A program made the position numbers and the translations under genes. From positions 48,460,517 through 48,524,516 of the forward strand of contig OX411543.1 in the NCBI GenBank assembly GCA_948146395.1: a stretch of 64,000 bases of DNA, written 5' to 3'. Origin of the DNA: Fragum whitleyi. Taxonomy: Eukaryota; Mollusca; Bivalvia; Cardiida; Cardiidae. Shown here one piece after another: positions 31,501 through 44,800 of the stretch. Each line of letters begins with the position of its first letter. Positions within the stretch are counted from its first letter, which is position 1. Under the pieces are notes generated by a model that was not told where the DNA came from, did not search any database, and saw nothing but the letters and a program-made list of their open reading frames with translations.

Positions 31501-34500
31501 TCAAACCTATTCGACACTAGAATATATGGTATTGGCCCTGCGTCACTTGTAACCACCCATTCAATCTTGCCCTTGGAAGAATGACAAAGAACTCTTCTAA
31601 TCAAAGGGCATGATTTCATTTTAGAGAGAAATGCTTGACTTTCGTGGGTGCAAGACTTCGCGTGACCTTTACTTGCGTGGTGAACCAGCAAATAATTAAG
31701 GTCGCATATCTGGTTTCCAAAACATTAAATTGTTTGGAATTCGACAAAGAATCTTTTTTACAAAATCATAGGTAAAGACAAGTCTTTTATTTTAACCCCC
31801 TCCCCTCGTTGCAGGCTGTATATGGATGTATTAATTGTTTTGCGAGAGGTGTCATTATAACTAAAGTTATTTTGTCATTTTTAGGTGTTACCTTTTTCGT
31901 CGAATCTGGAAACATCATAAGCGGCAATGACAAGACGCCATACATAAAGAATGTAACCAAAATAGCTACGGAACAACATCTGGATCATAAACAGATGAGT
32001 TATGAAGACATTCAAAATCTATTTCCATACCTTAAGTTTCCAAAGGATACCAGATTCCTTTATCAACAAACAACCACGGGCCACATAAGTCCTAGGAAAA
32101 TGGTGAGAGCTCAAAAGATTGTTGCAACCAATCAAGGTTGTTTAATTATAGATGAAATTGTTTGCGGAGTTAATAGAGAGGTCAGTCATAACGGGGAGTA
32201 TGTAATGGAGGTCATCACTGAGTCTGGCATAACGATTATGTGTCACTCAGTTCTTCTTGCTACTGGTGCGTTCACTAACTTTAAAAACTTGTTGCCTGGG
32301 TTACAAGTAAATTTTGTACTCGATCCAGCGACGGTCGCCTTGGTTGAGATTGATCAAAATATGTTTGAAGAACTTAGGTAAGTAGCTGTTAGATCTAAAT
32401 AGTCATATTGACAATAAGAAATAGAAATGTGGAGTTCATCAAATATTAAGAGAATGCAATAAAGGATTTTAGCGACATATTGGAGATGCGCATTAAGCTA
32501 TATTTATTCTAGATTTTTATTGGTAAATAATAGATACCTTTTTCGTTAAAGCTTTAACAGACTTTTAAAGAGAAAAGAATCACAGAAAAGTAAGAAATGT
32601 TGAATCTGACAAAACTTTTGTGTACTGCTTACTTGTATTCCAGAAACATGCCATGTGTTCGATTTGAAGGTCAAGGTCATACGGACTGGTACACTGATGA
32701 CGTCACTGCACCAAATGGCGTTACAGCATTCTATATGCTGCCTCCAATACTATACCCGAATGGTAACTTAATAGGCCTACTTTTAGATTTGATGACAGAT
32801 TTGGTTTTATTGTAAACTCTAATTAGATTAAAAGTCAATGCCCCGAACTAAATTGGTGAAAATGAATCGTATTTATAACTGTACAAAACTGCTTGAAACA
32901 AGCAATTTCTCTTTTTTTCAGTGTTTCCCACCTTATTTTCGAGAGCATAGAAATGTATTTGTGGAAGAATGGTTTCATTAACAGGTACAAAGCATCGAAT
33001 CATTTTCTGTAATTAGTCTATCTTCTTGGTTTATATATGATAAATTTAGCCTTTTTTCAGAATCGGAGTTTCAGTCTTTGGTCAATTTTATTGTCATTTA
33101 GGTAGGCTTTTCTGTATAACAGATCCAGTGTTTGTTTATAAAGCGAATTATAGGTAATTATCAATGACCTAACCTCAGCAACTAACGAATATGACACATT
33201 AATGATTTCAGGTCGCTATTACATAAAACTCGGTCTATTTCATGGTATATGTAGTAATTTACCATTTACAAACCTAGAAGACATCAAGCGATGGTTTGTA
33301 CATGGAAATGAGGATTTCGCAGAGAAAACCAAGAAATTATTACTGTCACTTTTTAATGGTATGTCATTTTATTTATTCGTATGTAATAAAATAACATATG
33401 TAAACATACAGGAGTCATCATTATATTCGTAAAAAGCATATAGATGGTTAGGTGCATTATATTTGTGATTAACTATAAACATACTAGACTGTAGTGATTG
33501 TTTCAGACCGAGCCATCGATATTTAACTTTTCTCGGCCGTAGGTTTTCGAACTGGTAGGTAGCCCTTACTTTTTCATTACCAAAGGAAACAATTTGGGGG
33601 CTTCCCCAACTGCAAAGAAGTTGGAGACAAAAAGTTTATGATGGTGAACTTTTAAAAAGCTAAATCATTGTACAGCAAGAGTGATAATGAAGTACGATTA
33701 ATCTATTGTTAAGAGTGTTTGCCTCTTAGCAGTCCAGTATTTTTATGCCAAAACGCCACATTTTGTTGTAATGGTAGTATGTCATAAAACACCAGAAGAA
33801 CAAGGAATTTCACCCACTATTCACAGCCTATCATGTATTTTCTTTCTTTGCAAGAAGCGCTATGATCATTCTTTAATTGGTGTTAATAATTTAAGGTTCA
33901 AACAAGATGTGTTTGTTAAACACGAATGTCCCCGCAACTGCTTGCAGCCATTTTAAGCAACAATGGTTTACAACATGGATATGGAAATCCTAAATTCAAG
34001 TCTTTTGATTTTCGAAAACTGCTGAAACATTCCAATATTTTTCAACAGCTAGATTCAATCAACTTATACCTAGATTTAAAGTTTTTATGTCATCAATGAG
34101 TGACCTCCACTAAATGACCTAGGCCTCGATCAACGACATTCACTTTGTCAATCATGCACAGGTCTTGTCATGAGCAATGCACATGTAAAATGGCATGGCT
34201 CTAAAAGTTATGGAAAAAGTTTGTTTTAATTTTACACAATTGACCTTGAAAATGACCTTGACCTCAACATATGACCTTAAAATGGTGCCATCTGAAAGGT
34301 CCTGTCCCAAGCAATCGTTATATGAAATATGAAAGCTTTTACACTTGCCAAAAAAACGTTATGGTCAATGTTAAAGATATTATGTTAAAAAATAGTGACA
34401 TTGAAAAAATGACTTTGACAGACGACCTTGACTTAAGTACTCACAGAAAGGACTTGTCACAAGCAAAGCACATGAGAAAATCAAGGCTCTATCACTTACC

Positions 34501-35986
34501 AATCTATAATTATGGCCAATTTTTAAAGATTTTATGTTGAAAAATAGTGACCTTGAAAAATGACTTTGACCTTGACAGACGATCTTTACTTAAGTATTCT
34601 CGGAAAGATTTTGTCACAAGCAATGGACATGTGAAATATCTAGACTCTATCACTTACCAATCCAAATGTATTGCCTATGTTAAGGTTTTTTTTAATATTT
34701 CACAAATTTGACCTTAAAAATGACCTTGACTTGACATATGACATTAATTGGTATCAACAGAAACGTCTTGTCCCTAGCAATCATCATGTGAAGTATGAAG
34801 GCTATATCACTTACCATTCATAAGTTATGGCCAATGTTGAAGTTCTATTTCGGACAAACGGACAAACAAAGTAACAGACAAACAGATAAACAACAAACAG
34901 ACAGGCCGAAAACAATATACCCCCGATCTAGCAATGCAGGGGCATAAAAATAAGTAATAACATAACACGGTTTATAAAATATCAATTTGCTTCAAAATGC
35001 CAAAACTTGTGATGGAAAACCGTAACAAATCTAACAAGAGCCCACTGCCTTCGGGTGAAAGCCTCGGCTGCAGGTGCTGGATAATGCAAAAATTCTAAGT
35101 CGAGAAAGAAGCATAACTCGTACAAAAATGCTTACAGAGTTATTCCCTTGATAATTTGGCTAGTTCTTGTGATGGTGAACCCATCATGCCAAGTTTCATG
35201 GATATATCTTGAATAATAACTGCGATATGAGCAAAGTTTACGTTTTTCACGCCAATGCTAATAGCAACACGAATGCAAACGACGCCAATGTGATCAGAAT
35301 ACCTGGTTTTTCAGAAAATAGCCGAGCCAAAAACAGCTCGGATTTCTGTCCCTCTCCCTGTATTTGCTTATAGATTTGTCGGATAATTTAAACTTAAGAC
35401 ATTTACTCTTCATGACTAAAATAAATATTGCGAGCAGATTACGTCACAACAAATGACGACGGTAAGTCGGAAAATCCTCGACTGCTTAAGAGACTTTAAT
35501 TTCCATACAACGAACATTTTCTACTTCAGTCCCAGTATTTCAAGTACCTGCAGTTACTTACTTGATGAAATACTGTGGTATGAAGAAAATGATTTTTTTT
35601 TTGTGTGTTTCAAGCACGCGTCTTCTTCATTTTTTCATAACTGCATCGACTGTTGATTAGTACGCAACCTCTTTTTGATTTAGACCAGTCAAAATTTTCG
35701 AAAATCATCCACGGTATAAAACAAACTTCCTTTTCTCGTTTAAGGTTTGAATATCGTCTCATGGCACGCTGACTATTGTGCAATAGTAGTCACGCCCACA
35801 GCTCTACCATACATAGACAAAGTACACGCCCAGTTGGGCGTGGCTGTAGGCGGTAACGGCCTAGGGGCCATGTCTGGTGATGAGATTGGGCGGATAGCTG
35901 TAGACATGATGTTTGGTGAATGGACATCGGACATTCCTAAAGAACACTTTAAAGTGAATTATACCAGTCAAAAAGCAAACTTGTAA
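28596..35986 (+). CDS. FAD-dependent amine oxidase B, sarcosine oxidase-like (6 exons, 420 aa)
   Basis: Exons: 28596-28718, 31260-31398, 31885-32377, 32644-32762, 33212-33358, 35745-35986 (stop TAA). Intron phases 0,1,2,1,1 match oxidase A, and exons 1, 4 and 5 are exactly as long as in A. An in-frame TAA at 28590-28592 precedes the start. GAGIIG forms the FAD fold, HYDEGRIAR the His/Arg cluster, K297 in YIKLG the oxygen-activating lysine, and C352 the expected flavin-linked cysteine. The loop that reads GNGHAAK in A is GNGLGAM here, so its His and Lys are gone. This suggests a different substrate or altered catalysis. The C-terminus KANL is the tetrapeptide that targets catalase to peroxisomes (known for human catalase). 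All introns are GT-AG. The substrate is unknown. Confidence 0.9.
28719..31259 (+). other. oxidase B intron 1, no recognised feature
   Basis: 2.5 kb of AT-rich intron. A small stem pairs AATTGAATGAC (about 29838) with GTCATTCAATT (about 29890). No embedded gene or repeat family was identified. Confidence 0.4.
32888..32935. repeat. half of an AAGCAATTTCTTCTT hairpin element
   Basis: 'AAACAAGCAATTTCTCTTTTT' and a following TTTCCCAC match one arm of the complete hairpins at 39410 and 44600. It lies in oxidase B intron 4. Confidence 0.35.
33893..34951 (+). mobile_element. satellite-cored element in oxidase B intron 5, CATAAAA-ended family
   Basis: It starts CAAGATGTGTTTGTTAAACAC and ends with a possible stem (CCCC..GGGG) before CATAAAAA. 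The core has about five units of roughly 115-130 bp marked by GACCTTGA and CTTGTC(A/C)CAAGCAATG. A GACAAACGGACAAAC tract precedes the end. A shorter relative is at 60898-61245. Confidence 0.55.
35031..35336 (+). mobile_element. short element with AACAAGAG start in oxidase B intron 5
   Basis: It begins AACAAGAGCCC and contains 'AATTCTAAGTCGA' as in the element at 42093. It ends with GTTTTTCAGAAAATAGCCGAGCCAAAA, a diverged form of the hairpin plus AGCTAAAA terminus. Confidence 0.5.
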
Positions 35987-36059
35987 GAATGATGGAGTGT
36001 GCAATAACGGAACACTGCTCGAAACGTTTAAGTTTTACGAGTCCTAGGTTTTGCTCGTT

Positions 36060-36480
36060 GGAATCCACCTCGGACTTTTCCGTAAACTGGACGTAGGTGT
36101 AGTAAATTTTGGTCGTTCTCTCGGTAATTCGGCTCCTGGTAGTAATTTGGTTAATACGCTTGAAGAATATTATACTCCTTTAATGTTTTCCGATCGTCTG
36201 TGGAGATCATTTTGGCAAGTAATTATTTGAAAGCAAAACACATTAAAACACTGCGGGTTTTTTTTTTTTCTTTCTTTTTTTTTTTTTTTTTTTTTTTTAT
36301 AATATGCCCAATTTTAACCATACAATGATTTTAATTTTCGCAACCTCATCCTCAGTTGTGTTTGTGACGTCATATAAACCCATTTGCGATATGACGCGCT
36401 CTCGTGGCTTTTCCCTTATCATTCCCCAGGTCTATTCCGCAGATTTGCCGAGGGTTCCCGAGTGAGTCGAAGGTTCGAAC
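36060..36480 (+). repeat. dispersed repeat R1, downstream of oxidase B
   Basis: Second copy of the sequence at 15345-15785, with an expanded T-rich tract (36256-36298). Confidence 0.55.
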
Positions 36481-36830
36481 TCCACTGTGTTCCTTGCGAT
36501 TCGTAAGAACAAGGTAGAGTTGGAGCCCTTGGCTTTCGAGGATGATTGGAATCTACCAGACACACTTGTGATGCTTTATACAAAAACATAATAGAGATAC
36601 CATTCACATATATAGAACCGTTTTTAAATGTCTATGTCTATGTTTTCCTACAATCCACCGTAAGGTCCCTAAACATGTCAAATACTAAGGAAAGAGGGAC
36701 GTTGTGTCTCTACTTCGTTCATCTGAATTTATCGTCTGTAAGAATCAAGAATTAAGCTTTTGTCAGATAATGCCCATGTTGTAGCAATAATAAAGGTATC
36801 GATTGTGCAAGAAATATGGCCTTAAAAGTG
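36481..36830. other. gene-free stretch
   Basis: AATAAA at about 36787-36792 could serve as a distal poly(A) signal for oxidase B, 800 bp after its stop, but nothing supports that directly. Confidence 0.3.
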
Positions 36831-37260
36831 ATTACCTAAATCTAAAATATTACCAAGTGGTCTATACTTTTTCCCTATTGACCCGATATTGAATTTGTCT
36901 AAGATTTGATCAAGAAATTCAATAAAATGCGACGACCTCATGACAGAATTTTTGACAAATCATTTTCACCGAATTTCAAATAGTAAGAAAAAACGTAGCC
37001 TATTGAGTGTCTACAAGGTTTTTTTCCCTGAAATTTTGCCTCTTGATCTTATTTTACACCCCAGTTAAACCAATTGCGAATTCGTCGGAGATTTCAAGGC
37101 AATCATTCTGACCCAATATCAAGTTCATCAGACGAAAAATTATGCCCCTTCAATGACGATATCACCTAGTTTTTGACCCCAGCTGATCATATTTAGAACT
37201 CGCTCAAAATTTGATTAAGACAATCTGCCAGACAAAATGTTTAAGTTGAAAGGAGAAATG
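36831..37260 (+). repeat. decayed satellite array
   Basis: Recurring 'GAGTGTCTACAAGGTTTTT', 'TTCTGACC' and 'TTTTTGACCCCA' show it is an old relative of the array at 56.1-58.8 kb. Confidence 0.5.
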
Positions 37261-37579
37261 GTTTCAAATAGCCATTCTTAAAAATATTTTACTTTATAAT
37301 ATGACCTACGTCGCCGGAGTGAAATAATCCCGTTGAATATTTTTGATATTACACGGGTGTTATTACACTAGCGGAATAATTGTGCAAATGAGCTCAGAGC
37401 GAATAGCAACGCTATTTTGAAACCGCGAAAATGACGTCATAATCTATGTTTTGCGACGTCATTTTTGAACGGCGTTATAAGTTTCGCGGAAAATTGAAAC
37501 ATTGAATTTCAAGAATTTTGATGATTTTTCGCTAAAATTCTGGTCATATTATAAACAGAATATAAAATTTGTGCTCATA

Positions 37580-37680
37580 AAATACCGAATTTATTAAACT
37601 CGTCATCTAAAACAGATAAAAACTCGGCGCAGCCTCGTTTTTATCTGTTTATAGATGACTCGTATAATAAATTCGGTTTT
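37580..37680. repeat. foldback hairpin
   Basis: ACCGAATTTATTAAACTCGT pairs with ACTCGTATAATAAATTCGGT, and further in AACAGATAAAAACTCG pairs with CTCGTTTTTATCTGTT. A related half occurs near 43130-43210. Confidence 0.65.
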
Positions 37681-37830
37681 CAATGACCACTCATTCAATA
37701 TCCTCTATATAATAAGCATGAAAAGGAAAAATTCTGGTTTGTCGGAACTTCATTTTTATACACAGACACAAACACATGTTTCAGTATCTGAAATACAATT
37801 GCAAGTTTTTTTATAATTTTCTCAACCATC

Positions 37831-37836
37831 TTTATT
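37831..37836 (-). terminator. possible distal poly(A) signal of CFAP53
   Basis: TTTATT on the plus strand reads AATAAA on the minus strand, about 1 kb past the CFAP53 stop. No nearer canonical signal was seen. The intervening 37837-38847 is AT-rich and may be 3' UTR. Confidence 0.25.
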
Positions 37837-38847
37837 CAATAAGTCGAAAGAATACATTTCATCGAACACTATAGATGTTCTCAATAAATAACAAAATGAT
37901 TGTGTGATTTAGCATATTACATGTTTAGACTATGTAGTTAGAGTAGTTAAGATGACAGAATAATTTCGATTCTTAATTATGAAGTAAAGCATACATGCTA
38001 AAAAATATTTTGGAATTATGTGCACTAAAATCATATTTAGTAGAAAAACTTTATAAAAAATAGAAATTCCTTCCAATTGGATTCTGCTCTCCTATGCAAA
38101 TCTTTGGCCTTGAAATTTATCTTTTAAATAATCTCAATTTCAATATACATGTTGATGTCAAAATTTGGCAATGCAAGAGAAATATTTCTTTTCAAATTAC
38201 TTTTTGACAAAATTCTAATAAAATGCACAACTTTTAGACTAGCCTAGAAATTCTCTTCCTGTGTGTCATTGAAAGACTATCCAAAAAGTGTGCATGCTTC
38301 GGACATTTACACTTATTCTGCACTAACATCTCAAAATTAAATGATGATTTTTTTATCAAAAAGATGAATACATATGGAGGAAAATCGCGTATTCAGCTTT
38401 GCCGATTTTGACATGAAATAACGAATAAGACTGCTATTACATTTTTTTTAAGGTGAAGTAAATGATAAGAACTCAAATATAGCTGATGACTAATTTTGAC
38501 AAACAATTTCCCTAGAACTCATTTTTACAAGTGTACAGTTATATACAATGCATATCATGTTTATACATGTACATGTATCTGATGTTACAAATAACGACAA
38601 CAAAAAAGAAAAATCAAACAATTTTTATCATTTTCTTTTTTTATAAAATTAATACTTACAACTTTGCATATAAATAAATCATGCACTTTTTATAACTGTG
38701 CTTTCTGGTGTCTTTTAACATGACACAAAACTCCCAAATAGACTGTATAACATATACAGCCTTTTTTGCAGTTTTGTGTTGCGTTAAAAGATTAATATAA
38801 TCATTGTAGATTTAACAAATGAAAACGTCATAATAACAAGAGTCAAA

Positions 38848-41800
38848 TCAAGCATTCATAGCCCGCTGTTGCATGGCCCGTCTCATCGGATGAATCTTTT
38901 CGTATTCAGGATTGTCGAGACAGGCCTGAAGTTTGGACTGGTATTCACGCTCGGCCTGCATACCCTTGATGTACTCGTCCTCGTCCCGCTCAAACTGACG
39001 CTCACGAAGATGCTGGTTGTATTGGATCTGTCCAATTAAGTCACGTTGATAACTCTGGTGCTTCTCGCGCATTTTGTTGGCCTGCTCTTCTTCAAGTCGA
39101 CGATTTTCTTCAATCGTCCTCAACAAGTTCTGGCGTTCCATCTCCGCCTCTTCTTGCTTAAGTTTGTTTGCCAATACTGAAAAAAACACAAATCACATAA
39201 AGAGGATATTGAATTAGTGATCATGACATCAGAGGTTGACACTAACACAGTCATCGAGCCCGAGATTTCAGGGAGGACTGTTAGAAGCTACAATGATGGA
39301 GGTTCTTAAGGCATGTAGTAAATGACAATATTATTACCAATCTGTTTATTTTTCAAAAAACAAAGTTGCCTTTCAGATACCAACACTTTTTCCTACCCTA
39401 TTGAAAACGTTGAAGAAAAGAAGAAATTGCTCGTATCAAGTAATTTCTTCTTTTCCCACACTATTTTCCATACATTCGCCTCCTTTAATTAATCCAAACT
39501 AAATATTGATTTCCAAGAGCACCTGATCAGGGAGGACCCGTAAGATTTAGGGCTTACAGGTCCTTTTGGCTGGTGGTAAAAAGAAGTTAGTGCCAAACCC
39601 TGGACTTACAGTCGATCTTGCTTAAGTAACCATGTTTATAAAGCTAACATTTTTTTTTAATAAGCTACCATTTTCAAATTCCCCTTCTCTTTATCAAAAT
39701 ATCTTAAAAAGTAGATACTATTGGTCTGAATTTAATGCATCTTGTCGAGCCAAGGGTTACGAACGTTTTACTTATCTATTCGAGAAGATGCTATCGATTC
39801 GATACCCCTTGACTCGTGAAGATGAATTCAATGTAAATGAATTATATGTTGTTCAATTCATTTGAGTTGTCTGAGTGAGACGATTCTTTTGAGTTTTAAC
39901 AATATACACTGTAGAATAATAAAGAAACTCGCATAAAATATACTCAATAGGAATTATGTTTCTTATTTGTAAAAAAATGTGTACTAAGCAACTATTCTCT
40001 TTAACAATGGCTTTATGGTGGTTCCAAAAGAGGTTCCTTAATACACATTTTACTGTACCTAATTTATCAAATGATTCATGTACAAATCTGGTATGTTAAA
40101 AAATAAAACTGATAAGCTTATGTCAGAGGTCAGTAACAACACAGTTATAGACAATACTGTGTACTAATTAAAAAATCCTCCTAAGTTGAAACTGCTCCTT
40201 TAATAAGGTGTTTCCTTTTTAGTTTGTTTGTTTGAATAGTATTTTAACATTTTTCTAACAATCCTTCAGTCATATCGTGGTGGCTGGAGCACTTTACATG
40301 ACCACAGATTCCTAGTGTTTATCACACCAGTACTGCAATACATCCTTTCCTAGCCTCCAGCTGATATCCCACATTAATCAATCATTATAAACCAATTGGT
40401 GGAAGACAAATAGTCAGAAAGGACGAGTGTCACAGTTAGGGATGGAAACCAAGATCTTAAGACTGACAGTTCAGCACACTACCTGTGCTGATGGCAACTA
40501 CTGAGCTTTTAACGGATTTCTGTAAAGACCAATGACTCTACATAACAATGAAATTGTACTTGAAGAAATATTATTGAGTTAGAAGAAAGTGTTCATTAAA
40601 CAAATTTTCTTCTTCCCACTATAGCTTGAACCACATCAAATGGTATCTTTTAGTATCATGATCGCTTTACATTATTTTCTGCATCCCCTTTCAATTTGGA
40701 CCAGTGCAAGATTTTGAAAAATGAAAACAAATACAAATATTCTTACATCTCTCTTGGACCTGCTCAGCCCTGGTTTGTAGAACATCGCGTAGCAACTTTT
40801 TCCTTGCCTCTCTCTCCATTTGCCATTGGTTCAAACGTTTTTGCCACATTCGCTCCACCTCTTGCTGAATGAGAAGCTCAAGTTCTTGTTCTTTGGCTCT
40901 CTCTTCCTCAACAAGCTGACGGAGATGTTCTCTGTAACGTCTATCCTCTTCTCTCAACTCTTTCTGTAAATATAGAAAGTTGATCATCTTCAATGTTTTA
41001 TTCAATGGAATCGAAGACTTCTCAACACCATAAAAAATTGAAGTCAGTTTTGAGCAAATATAATAAAATATCAGTATTTCTTTGCTCAACCGAGAATTTA
41101 CTCAAACTTCAGATTGGAATAACTAATTAATTTCAGTGTAAACGCTGAGGAAAGGTTTTGAAATGTGATAAAATTGACTTTTTCAGTAGCTGAAAGGTAT
41201 TTACGTTCAACCTGTGACATGGAGGTCAGTGGTTTAAGCCCTTCTACCGCTGGGATGTGTTCTTGGGAAACCTAGTCCACCCTGCTGTAGAAATAGATAG
41301 CAGTGGGATTAAGCCATTGCCTCTTTCTCAGGGACATGAAAACACCCTGTTGAGTGTTTGAGAGAAGCACAAGCTTTTGTCCCAATCAATCTAAATCTGG
41401 AGCTGTCTCAAAGTAGATAATATCCCTACCAGCTCTTTGTCCTAAAATAATTGCCATCAGTGCAAAATCTATTTGCATCATTTGGTACTTGAATAAGAGT
41501 CCTGAAACTTTTTTTATGAAGTTCTTTTATGACCTGGACCTTGAACCTACATGAACAATAGGGTACTTCTTTTTATCATGGACTTCAACTGTATAAAGTT
41601 TTATGATTCTAGGTCACTTTGTTCTTCGGTAAAGAGTCAGGAAACAGTTCATTTACAAAGTTCAATTGTGACCTTGACCATTGACCTTCATGATCCCAAG
41701 ACTATAGGCCACTTCCTTGGGTCATGGGCAATAATTGTGAAAATTTTCATGATTTTAGGTTACTTTGTTCTTGGATAAAAGTCCTGAAACACAACCCTTT

Positions 41801-44800
41801 CAAGACAGTTCACAACTTATTTGAGCACGGCAATATTTGGTGTCTTCCCAATTCTCCTGCATTTGGACATCCAATTTAATTTACTTAATGTCATAGAGGG
41901 GGCTGTGTTTGTTTGTTTGGCCGGGTTTATGCTTTTAACAATCTTTAAGTCATATTTCAATGGCTGGAGCTCCTAACAATAGATTCCTCGTATTTTTCAC
42001 ACCAGTACTACCATTATATACCTTCCTAGCCCTTGGCTGCTATCCCAGATAGGTCTAAGATAATCAACTCATTGGGGAGAGACAAGTAGTCAAAACAAGA
42101 GCACCGCCTACGGGTGCCTACGCTCGGCTGTCGAAAGCTGGATGGTGGGAAAAAATTCTAAGTCAAAAAAGGGGCATAATTTGCACAAAGTGCATCTAGA
42201 GTTATCCCCCTTGATAGTATAGGTTGCTCTTTTGATGTTTTGATGGTGAACATGTGTGCCAAGTTTCAAGTGAATGCCTTCAGTAGAACCAGAGATATAA
42301 CAAAATGTCAAAGTTTTCGCACGACGACGACAACGACGATGACGACAACGACGACGACGACACGGAGGCTATAGCAATACCTCGGGTTTTCTCCGAAAAC
42401 AGCCAAGCTAAAAAGGAGGTTCTGGGTGGTAAAGTATTATTATTATAAGGTTCAAATTGTATCCCATAATACATGTAAATTCAGTACAGCTTTATCAAAG
42501 TTTGGTGGTTTGTTGAAATTCAAATTAACAACTATATGTAATTAAGTTGTTAAATATTTTTTGACAGAGTTCTTATGAATTAATATTAGTATCGGAATAC
42601 AATTTGAACCTAATTGTAATCATACTTTACACCTTAATGCCTCTGAATATTCCTATTTCAATTTTCAAATTTTGAGAATCGGAAAAAACACAAAATTACG
42701 AGTTCAAAAAGAGCCTAACCTTTCTCTGTACCCCTTAATGCGCCTGAATATTTCTATTTCAATTTTCAAATTTTGAGAATCGGAAAAAGCACAAAACAAT
42801 GAGTTCAAAAAGAGCCTAACCTTTCTCTGTATCTGTTCCATTGCCTCATTCCTGGACTCCTCTAGTAACTGCTCCAACATCTTCAAATCAAACGCCAACT
42901 CCTCTTGTTCTTCTCTCGCCTTTTTCTTCATCTTCAACTATTTAAATGATTGCATAGATAACTTTAAGTGTGTGGTCAGCAAGTTCGAATTTCAAGCCTA
43001 GTAAGTATCCCTTTTTTCCATTAAGAGTGCTCACCCTCTTTAATAGCCGAATCTTCACTTTTTACTAAGAATATCCCATTGCATTTGATTCAAAACAACA
43101 AAGTTTTAAAAAAAGTCTTTTTGTCTGATAAAAAACCAAATTTATCAAAATTGTCATTTAAACAGATAAAACTGAAGAATATCCTAACCTCTCATTCAAT
43201 ATCCTGTATATAAACAATAATAGGCAATTACAACCTTTATGTACTATGAAATAAAATTGTTGCGTTCTCACCTGTAGTGACATATCTAACATTTCACGTG
43301 TCTTTCTTTGGTTTCTGTATTTCTCCTCTAATTTCCTCTGCTCTTCTGCTGCTCTCAGAGCATTCTGTTCTCTCTGCAATAAGAGATGGAAATCTTGTAA
43401 AATAATGCTTTAAATTTTTCTACTTTATATTGATATAAGCACATTATATCAAATAACCTTAATTTAATCTATATTGTGTTCATCAAAATTCCTGCTTTCT
43501 GATTGGCTAAAAAATTTGATTAAATCCTCTGTGAAAATTAGTTTGAGTATGCAGTGATTTTGTAAGTTTCTAAACAAAGGAAAATGTCTCATTTTGGGGT
43601 AAAAAAATTATTCAGAGGGTAAATATTTATTTAAAAAGCTAGGACAGTGGAAATCATGAGGACTAAACAGGATTTTTTTTAAAGGTTTAAACACAAACCT
43701 TTTTTACCAGTCTTAGCTTAAATCCACCTACCAGAAGTTGCGCCTCCTCCTCTTTCAAGCTTCTCTCCTGTTCCTTGGCTGCCTCCAGAGCAGCCATTTG
43801 TTTTCGGAGAACTGAAAGCACCTCTGCATTTCTTTCATGGGAAGCCTTTGCATCTCGTTCCTCTCTTGCTGCCTTAGCAAGCATGTCCTCCTCCCAGAGA
43901 CGAGCGTACATAGCTTCCTCTTGTCTCTTCTCGTCTGCCATTTCCTCTTTGATTCGAATCTGTTCAAGACGTTCTACACACACCTCGTCTTGTTGCCTCT
44001 TTGACAATGTTGAACGTAATTCTTCGCACTGGTTTCTGAAAGTCGTGATGAACAATAATGTTAACCCTTGTCATGCTGAATTAAAAAAACCCTATGGTTG
44101 TTTTTCATAAACAGTCTAACGGAAAAACAAACAACTGCATGTATATTCAATCAAAGATATTTCAAAATGCATTTTAATTAGACAACATGACTAATTTAGA
44201 GATCTAGAGGAAAAGGATTGGATGTTGATGTCTATTTTGCCTGGTTTGCACAAAACAAATAAGGATGTACATAGTGACCCATTCAAAGGGCCAATCTTGG
44301 AAGTGCAAAACAGGTGGACCCTTGTCAGACTGGGAAATCTGCCCAGACTGACAAGGGTGTAACTTTTTGCTATAAGGTAGTGAAATTGTAATTGTTCCAC
44401 AACATTTTGGCACTCATGAACTTTCACAATGTTAACGGTTGTTTCCTAATGAAAATCATTAGAAAACCGCAGTTAATACTGTTAAAGCTCAAAACTGTTG
44501 AAACGTTACGGATCTATTACATGTCCACTACCTTAACCCTTTGCTGTTTAATCCCTGCTTTTTAGTGCCTGTGACTTTATGATTGAGAAAACATTGTGAA
44601 AAAAGAAGAAATTGCTTCTGACAAGCAATTTCTTCTTGTTCCACACTATTTTCTACCCTACACAATGATTATTTTTCAAATTAAATATACTTTAAATTTT
44701 CTTCTGCAAAACCTTTGAATTTGAACAGGTCCAAAAATTTTGTAAGCAGGAAAGTGCAAGTTTCAGAACCTAGAATGATTATTTTAAAATACCTTTCTAT

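Noticed and set aside
39632..39865. 77-codon open frame in CFAP53 intron 7
   Set aside because: The region resembles AT-rich repeat sequence near 14.9 kb; no domain or splice context supports it.
43775..44110. Plus-strand open frame over CFAP53 exon 4
   Set aside because: It is the antisense shadow of a strongly supported exon.
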